Below are positions 38,525 to 47,014 of a DNA stretch of 64,000 nt, one piece after another. This stretch comes from Pelomonas parva (GTDB lineage: Bacteria; Pseudomonadota; Gammaproteobacteria; Burkholderiales; Burkholderiaceae_C): assembly GCF_043555835.1 (NCBI RefSeq), contig NZ_JBIGHV010000012.1, positions 1 through 64,000 of the forward strand, written 5' to 3'. The notes beneath the pieces were generated by a model. That model was given only the letters and a program-made list of their open reading frames with translations, had not been told where the DNA came from and ran no database searches. Within the stretch, counting starts at the first letter, position 1. Each line of letters begins with the position of its first letter. The translations under genes and the position numbers were made by a program.

Positions 38525-38926
38525 ATGACCCACACCTCACGAAGCGCCTGGCTGGCCGCCGGCCTGCTGGCCCTGACCGGCGCTGCGCAGTCTGCCGGCA
38601 ACGTCGACCCGTTGCGCCTGCAGTACGAGCGCGAAAAGGCCGACTGCACGACCGGCCGCACGCAGCAGCCGCGCGCGGCCTGCTTGCGCGAAGCCAGCGC
38701 CGCCTACGCGCTGGCCCGCCGGGGCCGCCTGGCCACGCCGGGCGAGCAGCCCTCAGAGCTGGCACGCAATGCGCTCAAACGCTGCGAAGCGCAGAGCGGT
38801 GAAGAGCGCAGCCTGTGCGAGCGTCGTGTACGTGAAGGGGTGGTGGAAGGCAGCGTGGGCGGTGGCGGCCAGATCAAGACGCTGACCGTTCGCTCAACCG
38901 ACATCCCGAAGTCGCCGGGCAACTGA
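38525..38926 (+). CDS. Small exported protein, function unknown
   Basis: 133 residues from ATG 38525 with AAGGAG eight bases before it. The N terminus (RSAWLAAGLLALTGAAQSA) is a signal peptide for the Sec pathway. The mature part has four cysteines (DCTTG, ACLRE, RCEAQ, LCERR) that could form two disulfides, and a Gly-rich end. I recognise the general type (a conserved Burkholderiales periplasmic protein) but no named family. It follows the OmpA-type gene by 20 bp and is probably co-transcribed. Confidence 0.7.
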   Translation: MTHTSRSAWLAAGLLALTGAAQSAGNVDPLRLQYEREKADCTTGRTQQPRAACLREASAAYALARRGRLATPGEQPSELARNALKRCEAQSGEERSLCERRVREGVVEGSVGGGGQIKTLTVRSTDIPKSPGN

Positions 38927-39021
38927 CGACGCATTGACGGTAGGGAGGCGCTGGCCTCTTCCCCTCGGCTGGACCCGGCATTCGTGCTGGCTCCGGCCGA
39001 TTGCTTTTGAGAGGGAAGGGT

Positions 39022-39115
39022 GACGAGCCTGACCCCGGCACTGGTTGCAACGCTTAGGGCTGCTTGGTTCCCCACCTGACCCGGTTGGGCGCGCTTCCAT
39101 GCGGGGAGGCCCGTC
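39022..39115 (-). ncRNA. ffs: 4.5S signal recognition particle RNA
   Basis: The minus strand reads GTCAGG-TGG-GGAA-CCA-AGCAGCCC near 39085-39060. This is SRP domain IV: the conserved asymmetric loop strands flank a three-pair stem and a GGAA tetraloop that bind Ffh. The ends pair over nine positions (GACGGGCCT with AGGCTCGTC) and are followed by CCCCG/CGGGG. About 94 nt, normal for bacterial small SRP RNA. A -10-like TAGAAT at 39128-39123, within the end of the SirB2-like gene, would start transcription near 39116. It lies in the dnaX neighbourhood, as often in bacteria. Confidence 0.9.
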
Positions 39116-39125
39116 GAGGCGCATT

Positions 39126-39515
39126 CTAAGCGAGACCGAGGAAGCTCCGTCTGATGGACAGGTCCATCGCCAGCGCAAGCAGCGCCAGCGCGGTCAGATA
39201 GCCCAGCAGGTGCAAGCGCTGCTGGCTCAAGGCCCAGTGCCCACAGACCATGTAGCCCACCAGCGCGACGAGCTTGATGGCCAGCCAAGTGGCCCGCAAC
39301 GGGTTGTAGCCGATGGCTCCCCACAGGCTCAATCCGGTGACGACCAGACAGGCGTTGACGCCGAACACCAGCACCATGAGCCGCGCGTCCTTGGCAATGG
39401 CCTGCAGTTGCGGCGTGCCGAACTGGAACAGCAGGCCCCGCACGAAGAACATTCCGACGCTGCACCAGGCCAGCAGCACATGCCACTGGACCATCTCCGA
39501 ATAGAACCAGGTCAT
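39126..39515 (-). CDS. SirB2 family inner-membrane protein
   Basis: A 129-residue protein with four membrane helices (about residues 8-28, 44-62, 74-92, 103-122) and little soluble sequence. The pattern SEMVQWHVLLAWCSVGMFFVRG and WLAIKLVALVGYMVCG matches SirB2/YchQ proteins, whose biochemical function is not known. The stop codon lies at the promoter of the SRP RNA, and the gene follows the PurM-family gene by 19 bp on the same strand. Confidence 0.85.
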   Translation of the reverse strand: MTWFYSEMVQWHVLLAWCSVGMFFVRGLLFQFGTPQLQAIAKDARLMVLVFGVNACLVVTGLSLWGAIGYNPLRATWLAIKLVALVGYMVCGHWALSQQRLHLLGYLTALALLALAMDLSIRRSFLGLA

Positions 39516-39534
39516 GGCTGGCTCTGCGCCGAGA

Positions 39535-40644
39535 TCAGCGCAATGCCAGGTCGTCCTCGCTGAAGCGGATGCCCAGCGGCTCGATCAGCAGCTGCTTCTC
39601 GCCTGCCTCGACCGTGCCGGCCACCCAGGCCTCGATGCCGCAGTCGCGTGCGACCTGGGCCGCGCGCTCGGCGTCCTCGGCCTTGACGAAGATGGCGAAG
39701 CCCGCACCCATGTTCAGCGTGGAGTAGGCCTCGCGGTCGTCCTGGCCGGCCTGCTGCTGGATGAACTCCAGCACGGCCGTCTTCGGCGGCACGGTGTGGA
39801 TGCGGTAGGTCAGCGCGCTAGGGTGGCGCAGCAGCTTGCGCCAGCCGTGGCCGGTGATGTTGGCGCAGTAGTGCGGCGCGATGCCGGCCTTCCACAGCGC
39901 TTCGGTCACGGGCGAGTACAGCGCCGTGGGCGCCAGCAGCGCCTCGCCGTAGGTGACGCCGGGTTCGATCTCGGTCAGATAACCCTGAGGCAGCCGTTCC
40001 GCCAGCTTACGTGCCAGTGACAGGCCGTTGGCGTGGATGCCGCTGGAGGCCAGCAGCACGATGGCATCACCTGCACCGAGCTTGTCGCCGACCGACAGGC
40101 GCTCCTTGGGGTTGATGAGGCCGGTGCAGGACGCGGCCAGGTCGATGCGGCCGTCTTCGACGATGCCGGCCAGTGCCGGTGTCTCGCCGCCACCCCAGGC
40201 GACCTGGCAGGTGTCGCAGGCGGCCTTCCAGCCGGCCACGAGGGCCTGCGAGCGCTGCGCGTCGCCGAACCAGTCGCTGCCGCCGGCGGCCCAGTAGGCC
40301 TGCACGACCAGCGGCGTGGCGCCGACGGTGATCAGGTCGTTGACGGCCATGGCGATGGTGTCCTGGGCGATGCCGGCAAAGAAGCTCTTGCCCGTCAACT
40401 TGGCCATCTCGTCGGCCACCAGCGTCTTGGTGCCCAGGCATTCGACGATGGAGGCGATGTAGAACGGGCCCACGTCCACGACATAGGCCGATTCGCCGCG
40501 CGAGGCTTTCACTTCGCTGAAGCCGTGGCCGGCGAGGTGGGAGGCGGTGGCGGCGGCGGCGCGCTGGGCCGTGATCTTCAGCGGGTCGATCAGGTCGTAG
40601 TTGACGCCGGCTTGGTCGTAGGTGAGGGGGGCTTGCGAGGTCAT
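39535..40644 (-). CDS. PurM-family (AIR synthase-related) protein
   Basis: 369 residues. The N-terminal half has the ATP-binding beta-alpha-beta core of AIR synthases (TYDQAGVNYDLIDPLK, GTKTLVADEM, DTIAMAVNDLITVGATPLVV) and the C-terminal half GATP/PurM_C features (LASSGIHANGLSLARK, ITGHGWRKLLRH, STLNMGAGFAIFV). True PurM is about 345 residues and begins SYADAGVD. This protein keeps the fold but differs in many family positions, so it may be a paralogue with another small-molecule substrate. It runs divergently from dnaX, with 44 bp between the starts. Confidence 0.8.
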   Translation of the reverse strand: MTSQAPLTYDQAGVNYDLIDPLKITAQRAAAATASHLAGHGFSEVKASRGESAYVVDVGPFYIASIVECLGTKTLVADEMAKLTGKSFFAGIAQDTIAMAVNDLITVGATPLVVQAYWAAGGSDWFGDAQRSQALVAGWKAACDTCQVAWGGGETPALAGIVEDGRIDLAASCTGLINPKERLSVGDKLGAGDAIVLLASSGIHANGLSLARKLAERLPQGYLTEIEPGVTYGEALLAPTALYSPVTEALWKAGIAPHYCANITGHGWRKLLRHPSALTYRIHTVPPKTAVLEFIQQQAGQDDREAYSTLNMGAGFAIFVKAEDAERAAQVARDCGIEAWVAGTVEAGEKQLLIEPLGIRFSEDDLALR

Positions 40645-40688
40645 GGGGCGGGATTATCCCCGGCGCCCCCACCCATAGAATTGCCGCC

Positions 40689-42533
40689 ATGAGTTATCAG
40701 GTCCTGGCCCGCAAATACCGCCCGCAGAGTTTCGAGCAACTCGTCGGCCAGGAGCACGTCGTGCAGGCGCTCGCCAATGCGTTGACGCAAGGCCGCCTGC
40801 ATCACGCCTACCTGTTCACCGGCACGCGCGGCGTCGGCAAGACGACGGTGTCGCGCATCCTGGCCAAGAGCCTCAATTGCGTCGGCGCCGACGGCACGGG
40901 CGGCATCACGGCCCAGCCCTGCGGCGTCTGCCACGCCTGCCGCGACATCGACTCGGGCCGCTTCGTCGACTACGTGGAGCTGGACGCGGCCTCCAACCGC
41001 GGTGTCGAAGAGATCTCGCAGCTGCTGGACCAGGCCGTCTACAAGCCGGTGGTCGGGCGCTTCAAGGTCTACATGATCGACGAAGTGCACATGCTGTCGA
41101 ACACCGCGTTCAACGCGATGCTGAAGACGCTGGAGGAGCCGCCCGACTACCTGAAGTTCGTGCTCGCCACGACCGACCCGCAGAAGGTGCCGGTCACCGT
41201 GCTGTCGCGCTGCCTGCAGTTCAACCTGCGGCCGATGGCAGCGGCGGACGTGCAGATGCACCTGGGCAATGTGCTGGGCGCGGAGAGCGTGCCGGCCGAG
41301 CCGGGCGCGCTGCGGCTGCTGGCGCGGGCGGCGCGGGGCTCCATGCGTGATGGGCTGTCGCTGACCGACCAGGCCATCGCCTTCGGTGCCGGTTCGCTGA
41401 CCGAAGCCGGCGTGCGCCAGATGCTGGGCAGCGTGGACCGCGGCCATGTCGTGGCCATCGTCGATGCGCTGGCGGCGGCGAGCGGCGAGGCGGTGGTCGC
41501 CCAGGCCGATGCGTTGCGTGGCGTGGGCCTGTCCGCTGCCGGCACGCTGGAAGACCTGGCCACGCTGTTCCAGCAGATGGCGCTGGCGCAGGCCGCGCCC
41601 ACGGCGCTGGACGATGCCGACAACGAGACCGCCGAGATCCGCCGCCTGGCCGCTGCGCTGCCGGCCGACGAGATCCAGCTGATGTACAGCATGGCCCTGC
41701 ACGGCCGCGCCGAGCTGCACCTGGCGCCGGACGAATACGCCGGCCTGCTGATGGTGCTGCTGCGCATGCTGGCGTTTCGCCCGGCGGGCACGGTGGCAAA
41801 GCCGGTGAAGGCGGCGGCGCTGGTGCGGCCGCAGACGGTGGCCAAGGCCGTCGTCGCCGTGCCGCTGCCGAAGATGGCACCTCCGGTGCCGGTGCCGGTT
41901 GCCGTCAAGTCCTATTCGCCGGCGCCCGCTGCCCCTGTGCCCACTGCGGCCGAGCCGGCCGTGCCCAAGCTCAGCGACCGCCTGCGCCCCAAGCCCGTCG
42001 AACAAGGGGGGCAGGCCGACGACGACATGGCGATGGACGGCCCGCCTCCTGACGACGCACCGCCGCCGTGGATGGACGCGGACGACGCGCCCGCGGCTGC
42101 AGCGCCCGCAGCACGCGAACCCGACGCGCCGCGCCGCGCCGAGCTGCGCGAGACGCCCGAAGGCGCCCTCTGGGCCGAGCGCATCGCCGCGCTCAACCTG
42201 CCCGGCATGACCGGGGAGCTGGCCCGCCAGGCCCAGGCGCTGGGTTGCGCGACGGTCGATGGCCGCGAGGTCTGGACGCTGCGCGTCGAGCGCGAGTCGC
42301 TGCGCCAGCCCACCCTTGTCGCCAAGCTCGAAGCGGCACTCGACGCCCGGCTCGATATCGAGGCCGGCGTGGCCGAAGACTCCATCGCGTTGCGCACCGT
42401 CGCCCGCGCCGAGGGCCAGCAGCGTGCGGCCGAAGACCTTGCCGTGCAGCACCCGATGACGCGCACCTTGCTGGCCCAGTTCCCCTCGGCCCGCATCCTG
42501 CCCGGCTCGGTCCAACCCCTGATCAACCCCTAA
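40689..42533 (+). CDS. dnaX: DNA polymerase III subunit gamma/tau
   Basis: 614 residues. This clamp-loader ATPase has Walker A (GTRGVGKTTVSR), a zinc module (CVGADGTGG to CGVCHACRDI), Walker B (VYMIDEVHML), the SRC motif (VLSRCLQF) and an arginine-finger region. A Pro/Ala-rich linker (about residues 365-460) leads to the tau C terminus that binds polymerase alpha and DnaB. I see no A-rich slippery site like the one that makes gamma in E. coli, so gamma may be absent or made otherwise. It is followed directly by ybaB and recR. Confidence 0.97.
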   Translation: MSYQVLARKYRPQSFEQLVGQEHVVQALANALTQGRLHHAYLFTGTRGVGKTTVSRILAKSLNCVGADGTGGITAQPCGVCHACRDIDSGRFVDYVELDAASNRGVEEISQLLDQAVYKPVVGRFKVYMIDEVHMLSNTAFNAMLKTLEEPPDYLKFVLATTDPQKVPVTVLSRCLQFNLRPMAAADVQMHLGNVLGAESVPAEPGALRLLARAARGSMRDGLSLTDQAIAFGAGSLTEAGVRQMLGSVDRGHVVAIVDALAAASGEAVVAQADALRGVGLSAAGTLEDLATLFQQMALAQAAPTALDDADNETAEIRRLAAALPADEIQLMYSMALHGRAELHLAPDEYAGLLMVLLRMLAFRPAGTVAKPVKAAALVRPQTVAKAVVAVPLPKMAPPVPVPVAVKSYSPAPAAPVPTAAEPAVPKLSDRLRPKPVEQGGQADDDMAMDGPPPDDAPPPWMDADDAPAAAAPAAREPDAPRRAELRETPEGALWAERIAALNLPGMTGELARQAQALGCATVDGREVWTLRVERESLRQPTLVAKLEAALDARLDIEAGVAEDSIALRTVARAEGQQRAAEDLAVQHPMTRTLLAQFPSARILPGSVQPLINP

Positions 42534-42543
42534 GGAACACACC

Positions 42544-42870
42544 ATGATGAAAGGCCAACTCGCCGGCTTGATGAAGCAAGCCCAGGCGATGCAGGACAAC
42601 CTGAAGAAGGCGCAGGACGAACTCGCCACCATCGAGGTCGAGGGCCAGAGCGGCGCCGGCCTCGTCAAGGTCGTCATGACCTGCAAGAACGAAGTCCGCC
42701 GCGTCACCATCGACCCCAGTCTGCTGGCCGACGACAAGGACATGCTGGAGGACCTCGTCGCCGCCGCCTTCAACGACGCGGCCCGCCGCGCCGAGGCGAC
42801 GAGCAGCGAGAAGATGGGCAAGCTGACGCAGGGCATGCCCATGCCTCCGGGGATGAAATTCCCGTTTTGA
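42544..42870 (+). CDS. ybaB: YbaB/EbfC family nucleoid-associated protein
   Basis: 108 residues, starting at the first of two consecutive ATG codons behind TAAGGA. It is a dimeric DNA-binding protein of the dnaX-ybaB-recR operon. Family motifs are MKQAQAMQDNLKKAQDELATIEVEGQSGAGLVKV, CKNEVRRVTIDPSLL and LVAAAFNDAARRAE. The Met/Pro-rich end (GMPMPPGMKFPF) is standard. The stop codon overlaps the recR start by 4 bp. Confidence 0.96.
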   Translation: MMKGQLAGLMKQAQAMQDNLKKAQDELATIEVEGQSGAGLVKVVMTCKNEVRRVTIDPSLLADDKDMLEDLVAAAFNDAARRAEATSSEKMGKLTQGMPMPPGMKFPF

Positions 42871-43448
42871 ACTCGCTGGATGCGCTGATCGAGGCGCTCA
42901 AGCGCCTGCCCGGCGTGGGCCAGAAGTCGGCCCAGCGCATGGCCTACCACCTGCTGCAGCACGACCGGCTGGCCATGCCGCGCCTGGCCGACGCGCTGAC
43001 GGCGGCCGGCGAGAACATCAAGCATTGCGAGCGCTGCCACACCTTCAGCGAGGCGCCGATCTGCGGCGTCTGCGCAGATGTGGAGCGCGACGCGCGGCTG
43101 CTGTGCGTCGTCGAGACGCCGGCCGACCAGGCCGCGCTGGAGCGCACCGCGTCCTATCGTGGCTACTACTTCGTGCTGCTGGGCCGGCTGTCGCCGCTGG
43201 ACGGCATCGGCACGCGCCAGATCGGCGCGGCGGAGCTGCTGGCGCGCGCTGCGGAAGAGAGCGTGGAGGAAGTCATCCTCGCCACCAGCTTCACCGCCGA
43301 GGGCGAGGCCACGGCGCATGTGCTGGCCGAGGCGCTGAAGGCGCGCGGCATCAAGTCCACGCGTCTTGCGCGCGGCGTGCCAGTGGGCAGTGAGCTTGAG
43401 TACGTGGACCTGGGCACCATCGCCCATGCCTTGACCGACCGACGCTGA
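42867..43448 (+). CDS. recR: Recombination mediator RecR
   Basis: 193 residues starting with TTG at 42867, which overlaps the ybaB stop as TTGA; no in-frame ATG fits, and the protein would otherwise lose the conserved ALIEALKRLPGVGQKSAQRMA helix-hairpin-helix. The zinc finger CERCHTFSEAPICGVC is complete. The TOPRIM core follows (LLCVVETPAD, YFVLLGRLSPLDGIG). With RecF and RecO it loads RecA at single-stranded gaps. Length is normal and translation is coupled to ybaB. Confidence 0.97.
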   Translation: MNSLDALIEALKRLPGVGQKSAQRMAYHLLQHDRLAMPRLADALTAAGENIKHCERCHTFSEAPICGVCADVERDARLLCVVETPADQAALERTASYRGYYFVLLGRLSPLDGIGTRQIGAAELLARAAEESVEEVILATSFTAEGEATAHVLAEALKARGIKSTRLARGVPVGSELEYVDLGTIAHALTDRR

Positions 43449-43459
43449 AGGACAGCCCG

Positions 43460-43861
43460 ATGACGCAATTGACGATCAGCCAACTCTGCCTTCTCGTGGC
43501 TTGCGCGCTGCCTGTGGTCTGCGCCTCGCTGGCCAAGTCCAAGGGCTTCGGCAAGCGGCGGCGTGATGGCGGCTTCGACAACAACCATCCCCGCGAATGG
43601 CTGGCCAAGCTGGACGGCTGGCAGGCGCGCGCCAATGCGGCGCAGGCCAACAGCTGGGAGGCGCTGCCCGTCTTCATCGCCGGCCTGTTCGTCGCCCACC
43701 AGCACCAGGCGGCCCAGGGCACGGTCGATGCGCTGGCGCTGGGCTTCATCGCGGCGCGCCTGGGCTACATCGGCCTTTACGTCGCCGACCAGGCCTCGTT
43801 GCGCTCGCTTCTCTGGGTCGCCGGGCTGGGCGCCAGCGCAGCGCTGTTCTTCGTGCGCTGA
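43460..43861 (+). CDS. MAPEG family membrane protein
   Basis: 133 residues with helices at about 5-25, 66-85, 87-105 and 113-131. The MAPEG pattern NNHPREWLAKLDGWQARANAAQANSWEALPVFIAG is clear. Eukaryotic relatives are glutathione-dependent; the bacterial short form has no assigned substrate. It lies 11 bp after recR and is likely read from the same mRNA. It converges with mltD, 3 bp apart. Confidence 0.92.
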   Translation: MTQLTISQLCLLVACALPVVCASLAKSKGFGKRRRDGGFDNNHPREWLAKLDGWQARANAAQANSWEALPVFIAGLFVAHQHQAAQGTVDALALGFIAARLGYIGLYVADQASLRSLLWVAGLGASAALFFVR

Positions 43862-43864
43862 GCG

Positions 43865-45478
43865 CTACGGCGCCGCCGCCGCGACGACGTTGCTGCGGCC
43901 CTTGCCGCCACGGTCCTTGGCGACGTTGCGCGGTGCGGCCGGCTTGGCGGCGCGTGCCGTCTTCTTGCCACTCTTCTTGACCGACGCCACCTTGGTGCCG
44001 GCAGCCTTCGTGGCCTTGGCCGATTTCACCGATGGCTTGTACGCCGTGTAGACCACCACCGCCTGGCCGGGCTTGAAACGGGCCTTGGCGCCGACCTTGT
44101 TCCACTGTGCGACCTGCTCGGCGCGCACCTTGTAGCGCGCCGCGATGGCCGCGACCGTGTCGCCCTTGCCGGCCTTGATGCTGACGCGGCGCAGCGGCGG
44201 CGCGTCATGCGCGAGGCTCAGGCTGGCGGTGTCGGCCAGGCGCTCGGACACGTCATCCTGCATGTGCGCCGCGCGCGGCACCAGCAGCGTGGAGCCGGCC
44301 TTGACGACCATCCGGGGCGGGATGCGGTTGATCTCGCGCAGCGCCGACTCGGCCATGCCGGTGCGCTTGGCGGCTTCCGACGGGCTCATGGTCTTGGGCA
44401 CGACCCAGGCGGTCCAGGTGGCCAGCGGGCCGGTGTGCCGCGCCAGGTTCTCGGCGAAGTCGCCGGCCTGGTCATAGGGCAGCAGCACCTGCTCGGTGGC
44501 TGCGGCCAGGATGACCGGCTTGTTCATCTGCGGGTTGAACTGCTGGAAGGTCTCCAGCGTCAGGCCGGCCAGTTGGGCGGCGAGTGCCACGTCGATGTCG
44601 CGCTCGATCTTCACGCTCAGGAAATACGGGTGGTTGGCCACCGCCGGCAGCGTCAGCGCATAGCGGTCGGGGTGCAGGACGATGTTCTTCACGGCCTGCA
44701 GCTTGGGCACGTAGTAGCGCGTCTCGTTGGGCAGCTTCAGGCTGGCGTAATCGGTAGGCTTGCCCAGGCGCTGGTTGCGCGCGATGGCCTTCTGCACATT
44801 GCCCTGTCCCCAGTTGTAGGCGGCCAGCGCGAGATGCCAGTCGCCAAACATCTTGTGCAGGCGGCCGAGGTAGTCGAGCGCGGCGCGGGTGGAGGCCAGC
44901 ACGTCGCGGCGGTCGTCGCGGAAGATGTTCTGCTTCAGGTCGAAGTCGCGGCCCGTGGCGGGCATGAACTGCCACATGCCGGTGGCCTTGGCGCTGGACA
45001 CGGCATGCGTGACGAAGGCGCTCTCGATGAAGGGCAGCAGGGCCAGCTCGGTGGGCATGCCGCGCTTCTCGACCTCGTCGACGATGTGGAACAGGTAGCG
45101 GCTGCCGCGCGTCGTCATGCGCTCGACGTAGTCGGGCCGGGCGCTGTACCAGGCCTCGGCCTTGCGCACCCAGTCGTCGTCCAGGTCCTCCAGCTGGAAG
45201 CCCTGGCGCACGCGCGCCCACAGGTCGGTGCTGGCGTCGGGTGCGTCCAGGTCGATCTTCTGGCCGGGGCGCAGGTTGTCTTCCAGCAGCTCGGCGGCCA
45301 TGGCGCGCACGGGTGCGGGTGCGGCGGCTTCGGGCGCCGGGGCGGCTTCAATAGAAGGGGTGGGGGCGGGGAGGGCGGCCGGCGCCGGGGCTTCGGCAGG
45401 CGGCGGGGCGGTGGTGGTGGCGCAGGCGGCGAGCAGCAGCGCCAGCGCGACCGGAGTGAGTCGGTGGATCAGGGTCAT
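43865..45478 (-). CDS. mltD: Membrane-bound lytic murein transglycosylase D
   Basis: 537 residues from the ATG at 45478 (MTLIHRLTPVALALLLAAC), with a lipobox at LLAAC that makes it an outer-membrane lipoprotein. A Pro/Ala-rich linker follows. The SLT family 1E domain spans about 120-290, with LLPFIESAFVTHAVSSAKATGMWQFMPATGRDF (catalytic Glu in ESAF) and ALAAYNWGQGNVQKAI. Two LysM peptidoglycan-binding regions are near 380-420 and 435-480 (GKGDTVAAIAARYKVRAEQVAQWN), followed by a basic Lys/Ala-rich tail. It cleaves glycan strands to 1,6-anhydro ends. Its start overlaps the gloB stop by 4 bp. Confidence 0.95.
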   Translation of the reverse strand: MTLIHRLTPVALALLLAACATTTAPPPAEAPAPAALPAPTPSIEAAPAPEAAAPAPVRAMAAELLEDNLRPGQKIDLDAPDASTDLWARVRQGFQLEDLDDDWVRKAEAWYSARPDYVERMTTRGSRYLFHIVDEVEKRGMPTELALLPFIESAFVTHAVSSAKATGMWQFMPATGRDFDLKQNIFRDDRRDVLASTRAALDYLGRLHKMFGDWHLALAAYNWGQGNVQKAIARNQRLGKPTDYASLKLPNETRYYVPKLQAVKNIVLHPDRYALTLPAVANHPYFLSVKIERDIDVALAAQLAGLTLETFQQFNPQMNKPVILAAATEQVLLPYDQAGDFAENLARHTGPLATWTAWVVPKTMSPSEAAKRTGMAESALREINRIPPRMVVKAGSTLLVPRAAHMQDDVSERLADTASLSLAHDAPPLRRVSIKAGKGDTVAAIAARYKVRAEQVAQWNKVGAKARFKPGQAVVVYTAYKPSVKSAKATKAAGTKVASVKKSGKKTARAAKPAAPRNVAKDRGGKGRSNVVAAAAP

Positions 45479-46275
45479 CGGAATCCGTTCTTCCATTCGC
45501 GCAAGGTCGCGAAGACGTCGACCGGGCTGGGCGCGGTCGACAGTTGCAGGGGGGCGTGGCGGCGGGCGGCCTCGCGCAGCGCGGGTTCGGCGCAGCGCAG
45601 GAAGGGGTTGACCTGCCGCTCGGTGCCGACGCGGCCGGGCAGCGTCGGCCGGCCGGCCGCGCGTTCGGCCTCGCACCAGGCGGTGTAGGCGGCCAGCGCC
45701 GCGTTGGCGGGGTCCACCTCACGCGCGAAGCGCAGGTTGGACAGCGTGTATTCGTGGGCGCAGCAGACCCGCGTCTCGGCCGGCAGCGCCGCCAGCGACT
45801 GCAGCGAGGCGTGCATCTGCGCCGGCGTGCCTTCGAACAGGCGACCGCAGCCGGCGCTGAACAAGGTGTCGCCGCAGAACAGCAGCGGGTCGCCACCGGT
45901 CACCTCAGATACGAAGTAAGCAATGTGGCCCGCCGTGTGACCCGGCACGTCCATGACGGCGAAGCGCAGGCCCAGCAGTTCGACCGTGTCTCCGCCATGC
46001 ACGCGGGTCACCGGCTCGGGCATCTTCTCGTTGGCAGGCGCGTAGACGGGGCCCGCCAGGCGCGGTCGCAGCGCGTCGACGCCGCCGACATGATCGGCGT
46101 GATGGTGGGTCAATAGAATGCCGGCCAGCGTCAGGCCACGGGCGTCAAGCGCCGCAGCCACCGGTGCGGCATCGCCGGGGTCGACGACCACGGCCTCGCG
46201 GCCGTTGTCCAGCAGCCAGAGGTAGTTGTCGTCGAAAGCGGGTAGAGGCGTGAGCGTCAAAGGCGCAGAACCCAT
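45475..46275 (-). CDS. gloB: Hydroxyacylglutathione hydrolase (glyoxalase II)
   Basis: 266 residues from ATG 46275. A metallo-beta-lactamase fold enzyme that hydrolyses S-lactoylglutathione to lactate and glutathione. The metal motif THHHADHVGG, the later ligands in VPGHTAGHIAYF, LFCGDTLFSAGCGRLFEG and CCAHEYTLSNLRF, and the C-terminal glutathione-binding domain are all present. The start codon interlocks with that of the divergent methyltransferase: both use the same CATG. It is coupled to mltD at its 3' end. Confidence 0.97.
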   Translation of the reverse strand: MGSAPLTLTPLPAFDDNYLWLLDNGREAVVVDPGDAAPVAAALDARGLTLAGILLTHHHADHVGGVDALRPRLAGPVYAPANEKMPEPVTRVHGGDTVELLGLRFAVMDVPGHTAGHIAYFVSEVTGGDPLLFCGDTLFSAGCGRLFEGTPAQMHASLQSLAALPAETRVCCAHEYTLSNLRFAREVDPANAALAAYTAWCEAERAAGRPTLPGRVGTERQVNPFLRCAEPALREAARRHAPLQLSTAPSPVDVFATLREWKNGFR

Positions 46276-47014
46276 GACAGATAAAGCGCCGAGTATAGAT
46301 TTGGCAGCCTGGCTGCAGTCCCCGCCCGGCCGCACCCTGCTGGCCTGGGAGCAGGCCCAGGTCGATGCCGTGGTGGCCGACCTGTTCGGCTTCCATGCGC
46401 TGCAGCTGGGCATGCCCGAGCTGGACGGCCTGCAGGCCAACCGCATGCCGCACCGCTGGCTGGCCGGCCGCGACTTGCAGTGCGATTTCGAGGCCCTGCC
46501 CTTCGACAGCGCCAGCCTGGACCTCGTGCTGCTGCCTCATGCGCTGGAACTGGCCGTCGACGCCCATGCGCTGCTGCGCGAGGTGGAGCGCGTGCTGCGG
46601 CCCGAGGGGCGGCTCATCGTCTTCGGCCTGAACCCGGCCAGCTTGTGGGGCCTGCGCCAGAACCTGGGCCGGCTGCGGCGGGGCGGCCAGCCGTACCTGC
46701 CCGATGTCGGGCCGGATGGCGAATTCATCGGCTACTGGCGGCTGCGCGACTGGCTCAAGCTGCTGAGCTTCGATGTCGAGGCGGCGCGCTTCGGCGTCTA
46801 CCGGCCGCCGCTGCGCAGCGACGTCTGGCTGCAGCGCTGGCAGTGGACGGAGCGCGTGGGCTCGCGCTGGTGGCCGGTGCTGGGCGCGGTGTATTTCATC
46901 CAGGCGGTCAAGCGCGTGCACGGCATGCGCATGATCGGCCTGGCCAGGAACCAGCGCGCGGCGGCCAAAAAGGCAGCCGCGGTCGCTTTGAACAACCATC
47001 ACAAAAAAGAATGA
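46274..47014 (+). CDS. Class I SAM-dependent methyltransferase
   Basis: 246 residues from ATG 46274. The protein has a Rossmann-like core with weak glycine motif (VVADLFGFHALQLG), an acidic strand end (ALPFDSASLDLVLLPHALE, motif II/III) and LREVERVLRPEGRLIVFGLNP, the typical post-III helix and strand. It belongs to the methyltransferases found between gloB and rnhA in Burkholderiales. Substrate unknown. A Lys/Ala-rich end follows. The start shares CATG with gloB on the other strand, and the stop overlaps rnhA by 4 bp. Confidence 0.88.
   Translation: MTDKAPSIDLAAWLQSPPGRTLLAWEQAQVDAVVADLFGFHALQLGMPELDGLQANRMPHRWLAGRDLQCDFEALPFDSASLDLVLLPHALELAVDAHALLREVERVLRPEGRLIVFGLNPASLWGLRQNLGRLRRGGQPYLPDVGPDGEFIGYWRLRDWLKLLSFDVEAARFGVYRPPLRSDVWLQRWQWTERVGSRWWPVLGAVYFIQAVKRVHGMRMIGLARNQRAAAKKAAAVALNNHHKKE

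Noticed and set aside
40689..42533. A programmed frameshift site in dnaX
   Set aside because: I looked for an A-rich or other slippery heptamer followed by a stem near the end of domain III and found none convincing.
40641..43427. 928-codon minus-strand ORF opposite dnaX-ybaB-recR
   Set aside because: It spans three co-directional genes on the other strand and is His/Arg/Gln-rich without domains.
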